Assembly (NCBI GenBank): GCA_051649085.1 | Contig: JBOFGK010000026.1 | Location: 1 to 6,452 of the forward strand | Reading direction: 5' to 3' | Origin: JBOFGK01 sp051649085 | Lineage (GTDB): Bacteria > Bacillota_I > Bacilli_A > UBA3375 | Length of the DNA stretch: 6,452 bases | In this document: positions 1 through 4,108 of the stretch, piece after piece | Position numbering within the stretch: the stretch's first letter is position 1 | Layout of the letters: each line of letters opens with the position of its first letter | The notes under the pieces: model-generated | Seen by the model: only the letters and a program-made list of their open reading frames with translations | Told to the model about the DNA's origin: nothing | Database searches by the model: none | Position numbers and translations under genes: made by a program

Positions 1-279
1 TTTGTCTTTAGAATAATCAATAGTGTATTTTTCGAATGATTCGTTTTCTAAAATAATTGGACTATCTTGTATTTGACCGTTTTGATCTTTATATAAAACA
101 CCATTTGAATGATATTTGGTTAATGCACGTGAATAGCTAGTGCAAGACTCCAATGGATTTAAGCTTCTTGATGTTTCAAATGTACGGTTATAAAATATAA
201 ATAGTAAAAATAAGCAAACTATCAAGAATAAAAGTAGTATATTTTTAATTACTTGTACAAAAGTATAAAATTTTGACAT
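1..279 (-). CDS. Membrane-anchored protein of unknown function, C-terminus outside window
   Basis: The reading frame stays open from an ATG at 279-277 to the window edge (93 codons), so only the N-terminus is seen. A very strong Shine-Dalgarno, AAGGAGG, lies at 283-289 just before the ATG and fixes the start. The product begins with a short basic stretch (MSKFYTFVQVIKN), then one strongly hydrophobic helix at about residues 14-30, then a polar segment rich in Ser, Asn, Asp and Lys. This suggests a single N-terminal anchor with the rest outside the cell. Cys22 lies inside the helix but is not preceded by a lipobox, so it does not look like a lipoprotein. I do not recognise the family. The gene lies downstream of a BceRS-like pair on the same strand, but has its own promoter with an inverted repeat, so it is probably a regulated target of that pair. 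An N-terminal fragment of an ABC permease with a large outer domain cannot be excluded. Confidence 0.75.
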   Translation of the reverse strand, partial: MSKFYTFVQVIKNILLLFLIVCLFLLFIFYNRTFETSRSLNPLESCTSYSRALTKYHSNGVLYKDQNGQIQDSPIILENESFEKYTIDYSKDK

Positions 280-303
280 GGTACCTCCTTGTAGTACATA
301 TTG

Positions 304-332
304 ATTATAACGTAAAATCCATTTACTGATAA
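304..332 (-). promoter_or_regulatory. Promoter of the membrane-protein gene
   Basis: On the minus strand a perfect -10 box TATAAT (309-304) is preceded at exactly 17 nt by TTATCA (332-327), which matches the -35 consensus at 4 of 6 positions. Transcription would start near 297, giving a leader of about 18 nt that contains the AAGGAGG ribosome binding site. The imperfect -35 box with a dyad touching it is typical of an activated promoter. No experimental start site is available here. Confidence 0.65.
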
Positions 333-347
333 TAACAATTTTGTTAT
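332..347. promoter_or_regulatory. Inverted repeat, candidate response-regulator operator
   Basis: ATAACAATTTTGTTAT contains a perfect 7-bp inverted repeat (332-338 and 341-347) around a 2-nt centre. Read another way, it is TAACA-N4-TGTTA (333-337, 342-346), which fits the TNACA-N4-TGTNA style of inverted repeat known for BceR-type regulators. It abuts the -35 box of the downstream gene on the minus strand, a position suited to activation. Binding by the neighbouring response regulator is inferred, not shown. Confidence 0.5.
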
Positions 348-355
348 ATACAAAT

Positions 356-383
356 AAAGCACCACATTATGCAGTAGTGCTTT
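356..383 (-). terminator. Hairpin terminator overlapping the kinase stop codon
   Basis: AAAGCACCAC (356-365) and GTAGTGCTTT (374-383) form a 10-bp stem with one G-U pair and an 8-nt loop. On the minus strand it spans the last codons and stop of the kinase gene and is followed by a short T-rich stretch (ATTTGTAT). On the plus strand it is followed by CTTTTT, so it may act in either direction. It would separate the two-component operon from the next gene, which has its own promoter. The minus-strand T tract is weak, so read-through is likely. Confidence 0.5.
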
Positions 384-1332
384 CTTTTTCCATAATATTA
401 GAAATCTCAATACAAGTCCATCTTCCGACAGTTGAAGATATATTAAGATTCAAATTCATTTTTTGAAGAATGTTATTAGAAATGTATAAACCGAATCCAG
501 TTGAATATTGATTTTTCACATTAGAAGCAACATAACTTTTTTCCAAAACTTTTGCTAATTCGTATTCATGTATTCCGACACCGTTGTCAAGGATCTTTAA
601 TGTTCCAGCTGAATAAGAAAAAGCAATTGAAGTTGCGCCATATTTGATTGAATTATCAATGAATTGTAATAGCGTGTATTTTAACCAATATTTATCGACT
701 AAAATTAAAGTAGTTGGAACATGAAGTTCAATCGAAATATTTCGGTCAATTAATTGAAAACTAAAGTCTTTTAAAGCTTCGTTTACAAGTTCTTGTAAAT
801 TGACAGCTTTTAACTCTAAATTTGAATTGACGTTTTCGGATTTTGTAACATATAAGACATTTTCTACAAATTTTTTAGTTTGATCAATTTGTAGTTGACT
901 TTGCCAATTATCATTTAAAAGTTCTAAATTTTGCAGTGGCTTTTTAATTTCGTGTGCCCAAATATTAACATAATTTAAAATATCATCCAATTTCGTGTTT
1001 AATTTTTTATTTTCTTCATATTGAACTTTGGAAATCTCCTTAATAATTGAGTTTACAATTTCACTTTCAAATGAATCGTTACGAGGGAATACACGAGTTA
1101 CGGCAAATAGATTATTGTTTTTTAAAAGCGCTAGCTGCCATTTTCTTTGAATCTTTTTCAAACTAAAATAATTAATCAAAAGGAAAACGACACTAGGAAT
1201 AAGTGAACTAATCAAAGTTAAGATAAAAAGTGAAAAGGGTAACTGAAATAAATAAACAAATAACAAAAAAAGCAAATTGAATAGTAAAACAATAAAAAAG
1301 AAGAGACTTTTACTTTTAAGATAGTTTATCAT
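367..1332 (-). CDS. Intramembrane-sensing sensor histidine kinase (BceS/GraS-like)
   Basis: This is a 321-residue membrane kinase that should autophosphorylate and pass the phosphate to the regulator encoded just upstream. Two hydrophobic helices (about residues 9-30 and 33-55) are joined by only a few residues, so there is no extracellular sensing domain. This layout and length are those of the BceS/GraS intramembrane-sensing kinases, which usually respond to cell-wall-active antibiotics through a partner ABC transporter. The H-box is WAHEIKKPL with His127 as the phosphoacceptor. The ATPase domain shows an N-box (QFIDNSIKY, Asn227), a G1 box (DNGVG, 249-253) and a G2 box (STGFGLYI, about 277-284). 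All key residues are present, so it should be active. Its ATG overlaps the regulator's TGA by 4 nt (ATGA), which indicates translational coupling. No BceAB-type transporter is visible in the window. Membership of the broad family is firm; the ligand is unknown. Confidence 0.93.
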   Translation of the reverse strand: MINYLKSKSLFFFIVLLFNLLFLLFVYLFQLPFSLFILTLISSLIPSVVFLLINYFSLKKIQRKWQLALLKNNNLFAVTRVFPRNDSFESEIVNSIIKEISKVQYEENKKLNTKLDDILNYVNIWAHEIKKPLQNLELLNDNWQSQLQIDQTKKFVENVLYVTKSENVNSNLELKAVNLQELVNEALKDFSFQLIDRNISIELHVPTTLILVDKYWLKYTLLQFIDNSIKYGATSIAFSYSAGTLKILDNGVGIHEYELAKVLEKSYVASNVKNQYSTGFGLYISNNILQKMNLNLNISSTVGRWTCIEISNIMEKESTTA

Positions 1333-1955
1333 TGTAGTTTAATTCCTTCCCCTTTGACGGTTTCAATTTTTAAATTTTCAAAACAATCAATTTTTTTTCT
1401 AAGTCTCATTAATGCAACATTAAAAGCAGAGGCTTCAACAAAAATATCGTTATCCCATAAAATTTTCAAAAGTTGTTTTTTGTCAATAGTTTGTTGGGGA
1501 TTTTTAATTAAATAACTTAAAATAATATATTCGTTTTTCGTTAATTTGACTTGATCATTGATTTTCAGTGTTTGTAAATCAATTGAGATATTCTTATACT
1601 GTAAAGTGCTTTGATGATTATTTAATTGATTAAGTAATTTTAGTTTTAAAATTTCAAAATTAATTGGCTTAACAATATAGTCAGTAACACCCAATTGATA
1701 GTTAAGGATTTGAATATCCAGATCATTAACACTTGTAAGCATAATAATTGGAATTAGATATTTTTTAAATAATGGAAGTGCATCACTTGATACTTGATCA
1801 TTTAAGTGATAATCAAGTAAAATAATATCAAATTTATAATTTGTAAGTGCGATTTTGGCTTCTGAAATTGATTGGCATGTTACTAAATCGAAATCAAGTT
1901 TTTCACGACAAAGTTCACAGAAAAATTTGTCATCATCAACTAGAAGTATATGCAT
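1329..1955 (-). CDS. OmpR-family response regulator
   Basis: The 208-residue product is a DNA-binding response regulator. The receiver domain (1-115) has the acidic cluster Asp7-Asp9, the phosphoacceptor Asp48 (IILLDYH), Thr74/Ser75 and Lys96 (VKP). The C-terminal winged helix (about 120-208) shows LTKNEYIILSYL, the recognition-helix motif LMRLRKKI and the ending VKGEGIKL, all typical of OmpR/PhoB proteins. I place the start at the ATG at 1955-1953, giving MHILLVDDD, because GAGGAG lies just upstream. An in-frame TTG at 1967 lies directly before that ribosome binding site and is a poor start. The kinase follows with a 4-nt overlap. By pairing with a BceS-like kinase it probably controls cell-envelope defence genes, and the inverted repeat at 332-347 is a candidate target. 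I found no convincing promoter directly upstream. Confidence 0.93.
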   Translation of the reverse strand: MHILLVDDDKFFCELCREKLDFDLVTCQSISEAKIALTNYKFDIILLDYHLNDQVSSDALPLFKKYLIPIIMLTSVNDLDIQILNYQLGVTDYIVKPINFEILKLKLLNQLNNHQSTLQYKNISIDLQTLKINDQVKLTKNEYIILSYLIKNPQQTIDKKQLLKILWDNDIFVEASAFNVALMRLRKKIDCFENLKIETVKGEGIKLQ

Positions 1956-2179
1956 AGAGCTCCTCAAAAAATCCTTTTATAAGTATACTAATTTTAACAA
2001 GTTTTTGTAGTAAATGCAATTAAAAAGTTAATTTAGTATATGTTTGTTATTTAAAAGGAAAACATGCGTAACTATTGGTTGCACAAAAAAAGTGTCTAAC
2101 AGAAATATGATTTTAAAACTAAAAACACTAAAAATAAACTATTGACAAAGATAAAATGTAAGATAAATAAAAAATATAC

Positions 2180-2207
2180 TTGTAAAATGGTGTAGATATG
2201 ATATACT
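2180..2207 (+). promoter_or_regulatory. Extended -10 promoter upstream of the PRD regulator
   Basis: TTGTAA (2180-2185) and TATACT (2202-2207) are 16 nt apart, and a TG dinucleotide one base before the -10 box (2199-2200) makes it an extended -10 promoter. Transcription would start near 2214. If it serves the regulator gene, the mRNA has a leader of about 210 nt, which is unusually long. It could instead drive a short transcript ending near the dyad at 2331-2362. A closer but weaker -10 candidate, TATTAT at 2389-2394, has no good -35 box. Confidence 0.5.
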
Positions 2208-2294
2208 ATTAGTGCGAAAGTACTGATGTTATATGTAAATATGAAAAGTAATTAGCTAATAAAAGTGTGATTTAAAAAATTTAGCTGACACTTG

Positions 2295-2336
2295 AAAAAA
2301 GTAAAAAAATAAGTAAAAAATTCAAAAAAGGAAAAA
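2295..2336. other. Spaced A-tracts, probable curved DNA
   Basis: Five runs of 5 to 7 adenines are centred near 2297, 2306, 2317, 2326 and 2334, so they recur about once per helical turn. Such phasing generally bends DNA. It lies about 90-130 bp before the regulator's start codon. Intrinsic curvature has been reported for promoters controlled by AtxA-type regulators, so self-regulation is a reasonable inference but not shown. Confidence 0.4.
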
Positions 2337-2362
2337 TGTGAATTTTTATTTTCATATTTTTC
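2331..2362 (+). promoter_or_regulatory. 12-bp dyad before the regulator gene
   Basis: GAAAAATGTGAA (2331-2342) pairs with TTCATATTTTTC (2351-2362) across an 8-nt loop, all 12 positions pairing with one G-U. As RNA this is an AU-rich hairpin whose right arm ends in five U, so it might be a weak terminator or attenuator in the leader. As DNA it might be an operator. The pairing is plain in the sequence; the function is open. Confidence 0.4.
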
Positions 2363-2422
2363 AACTTTCATTTATATTTGTAAAATGATATTATTGAAGA
2401 GTAAAAGAGTAAATGAGGTAAA

Positions 2423-3883
2423 ATGATTAATGAGAGAATGCTGAAATTAATTAAGTATCTAGAAATTAACAACCCATCATCAATTAACGAAGTTGCAAAA
2501 AGTCAAAAAATTAGTCCGAGAATGGTCAGGTACCACGTTGACAAAATAAATGAAGTCCTAAACTTTCACAAATTACCACAAATTGAGAAGTTTGCAAAGG
2601 GTGAACTTAAATTACCGTCAACAATTAATTATTTAGTGGTTAGCTCTTTTACAAATAAGTCATTCTCGAAAACAGAGCGTTTAAAAGTAATTCAATTAAT
2701 GTTGGCAATTTGTCCACATAAATTACGATTAAATAAGCTCGCTGACTTACTCTGTGTTACAAGACGGACTTTAAAAAATGACTTAAATGAACTTGGAACG
2801 CTGTTATTACAAAAAAAGCTTAATGTAGTATATCAAAAAGTGTTCAAAATTGATGGGACCGAAATGCAAACGAAAAAGTTTTTTTTCGATTGTATGATGG
2901 ATGTGGTTTTAGTCCTGAAAAAGGCAGAAACCCAAAAACTAGATAACGTAGAGAAAATTTTGTATCAAATTGTAGTAGAAGAATTTGGTGAAACTGAAGT
3001 TACAAACTTGTTTAAATGGTTGGATGAGTACTTAGAAATAGAACAAAAGATAGTACCTGATAACTTATATAAATGGTATTACGTAAATTTAGTTTATTTT
3101 TTCAAGGACAAAAAAACAAAAATAACAGAATTCCAAAGCTTCTCTGAACAAATAGAGATATTAGCTTCTAAGCGTATTTTGTTTGGACAACTTGAAAGAA
3201 TTTATGGAATGAAATTATCGATTGAAGACATTGTGAAAATTAGCGAATATCTAGATGGAAATTTGTTAGTTGAAAATAATCAAACAATTGATAAGAATAA
3301 GATTACCAATTCACTAGTAGCAAAAATTATTGAAAGAATCAAAAATGAATTTACAAATTCAAATGTAGATTGTAACCAACTTAAAGAGAATTTACGAAAC
3401 ATAATTTCTGAATCACTTAGAAGAGTTAGTTCACCAACATTTGAAAAAATTCCAATTGAAGATGTATTAGTGCCGGATGATTATTATATTTATGATGCAG
3501 TAAAGAAGGAAGTTGAACAAATACCAGAACTTGATCTTGTTTTAGATAATAACGATCTCTTAAATATCAGTGTACATATTATCACGATATTAAGAAAAAG
3601 TGAAGGTGCCAAGAAAAAGAAAGTTTTACTTGTATGTGAATATGGTCAAAGAATTGCCGAACTTGTAAAAGAAAAATTAGAAGAAGAATTTTTGATAACA
3701 GTTGTATGGATCTCAACGATCCAAGTGTATGCATTTCTAGCAACTAATCAAGTTGATTACATTGTCTCTACCAATGAAATAGAAATAGATACAAAGTTAC
3801 CATTTTTGAAAGTACATGTTATCCCAAGTGTTGATGACATTATCACACTAGAACGAACAGGTCTTACAAGAGCAATTCAATAA
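2423..3883 (+). CDS. Mga/AtxA-like PRD-containing transcriptional regulator
   Basis: This 486-residue cytoplasmic DNA-binding protein has the layout of PRD-containing virulence regulators such as Mga and AtxA, and its length matches AtxA-type members. An HTH_11-like winged helix spans residues 1-60 (SINEVAKSQKISPRMVRYHV). A second Mga-type HTH spans about 82-145 (LNKLADLLCVTRRTLKNDLN). Two PRD-like helical regions follow (about 165-280 and 295-395). The C-terminal domain (about 398-475) resembles PTS EIIB: KKKVLLVCEYGQ carries Cys405 where EIIB proteins hold the phosphocysteine. There is no EIIA domain, unlike LicR or MtlR. Only His385 (NISVHIITIL) stands at a typical PRD histidine position; asparagines seem to occupy the others, so control by PTS phosphorylation may be reduced. 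GAGG sits 4 nt before the chosen ATG; an in-frame ATG at 2438 is a weaker option. The surface-protein gene just downstream is its most likely target. Confidence 0.88.
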   Translation: MINERMLKLIKYLEINNPSSINEVAKSQKISPRMVRYHVDKINEVLNFHKLPQIEKFAKGELKLPSTINYLVVSSFTNKSFSKTERLKVIQLMLAICPHKLRLNKLADLLCVTRRTLKNDLNELGTLLLQKKLNVVYQKVFKIDGTEMQTKKFFFDCMMDVVLVLKKAETQKLDNVEKILYQIVVEEFGETEVTNLFKWLDEYLEIEQKIVPDNLYKWYYVNLVYFFKDKKTKITEFQSFSEQIEILASKRILFGQLERIYGMKLSIEDIVKISEYLDGNLLVENNQTIDKNKITNSLVAKIIERIKNEFTNSNVDCNQLKENLRNIISESLRRVSSPTFEKIPIEDVLVPDDYYIYDAVKKEVEQIPELDLVLDNNDLLNISVHIITILRKSEGAKKKKVLLVCEYGQRIAELVKEKLEEEFLITVVWISTIQVYAFLATNQVDYIVSTNEIEIDTKLPFLKVHVIPSVDDIITLERTGLTRAIQ

Positions 3884-3900
3884 GTATAAATATATATTAA

Positions 3901-3948
3901 ATTTACTAAATATTCGAAGGACAAGAGAAATAGTGATATTTGGTAAGT
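3901..3948. promoter_or_regulatory. Dyad with overlapping -10-like box after the regulator gene
   Basis: Positions 3901-3913 (core ACTAAATAT) pair with 3936-3948 (core ATATTTGGT) over about 13 bp, with two G-T pairs and a 22-nt centre. A TATAAT (3948-3953) overlaps the right end, but the expected -35 position holds GAGAAA. A promoter here would therefore need an activator. The dyad may be a regulator binding site or a weak 3' hairpin for the regulator mRNA. Confidence 0.3.
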
Positions 3949-3994
3949 ATAATCATATATAAAGTTTTAATGAGTAATTTATAAATTTGAAAAG

Positions 3995-4022
3995 AAAAAA
4001 TGAGGGGAAACATCCATTTTTT
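3995..4022 (+). terminator. A/T-flanked hairpin in the adhesin leader
   Basis: AAAAAATG (3995-4002) and CATTTTTT (4015-4022) are perfect 8-bp complements, and the stem can extend by two more pairs past a bulged A. The A tract, short core stem and T6 tract have the form of a bidirectional intrinsic terminator, though the GC core is small. It could end the regulator mRNA or attenuate transcription into the surface-protein gene. Confidence 0.4.
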
Positions 4023-4029
4023 AAGCTTT

Positions 4030-4058
4030 CACAATCATTTGATTGTGTTACGTTTTTT
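4030..4058 (+). terminator. Terminator-like hairpin with T6 tail before the surface-protein gene
   Basis: CACAATC (4030-4036) pairs perfectly with GATTGTG (4041-4047) around an ATTT loop. After TTACG a run of six T follows (4053-4058). The gap between stem and T run weakens it as an intrinsic terminator. No promoter is evident between it and the next start codon at 4109, so if it works it must attenuate transcripts entering the surface-protein gene. Confidence 0.45.
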
Positions 4059-4108
4059 GATGTAAAAAGTTGATGTTTACTCCTAGTAAGAAAGAGAGAG
4101 GGGTATTG

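Larger units (their letters stand above)
1956..2422. other. AT-rich divergent intergenic region
   Basis: This 467-bp stretch separates the two-component operon (leftward) from the PRD regulator (rightward). I see no gene longer than about 12 codons in it. It contains a rightward extended -10 promoter (2180-2207), a perfect palindrome ATTAGCTAAT (2251-2260), a run of spaced A-tracts (2295-2336) and a 12-bp dyad (2331-2362). Toward the leftward operon there are TATACT-like -10 boxes (1987-1982 and 2040-2035) without good -35 boxes, so that promoter stays unassigned. AC-rich and TTGTTAT half-sites occur at 1995-2010 and 2044-2050. Confidence 0.7.

Noticed and set aside
1956..1967. TTG at 1967 as start of the response regulator
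   Set aside because: The TTG is immediately before the GAGGAG ribosome binding site, and the ATG at 1955 gives the standard family start MHILLVDDD.
2065..2085. Imperfect dyad TGCGTAAC / GTTGCACA
   Set aside because: Eight pairs with a mismatch and a G-T pair, no clean T run after it on either strand; too weak to call a terminator or operator.
2064..2099. Short frame MRNYWLHKKSV preceded by AAGGA
   Set aside because: A ribosome binding site of fair quality is present, but the frame is only 11 codons, no rightward promoter is seen before it and no linked attenuator follows.
2142..2147. Consensus -35 box TTGACA
   Set aside because: No acceptable -10 box lies 15-19 nt downstream (AAATAA-type only), so it does not form a promoter on its own.
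4030..4047. BglG-type RNA antiterminator target in the leader, suggested by the PRD protein next door
   Set aside because: The hairpin does not resemble the known RAT consensus, and the regulator has DNA-binding HTH domains rather than the BglG RNA-binding domain.
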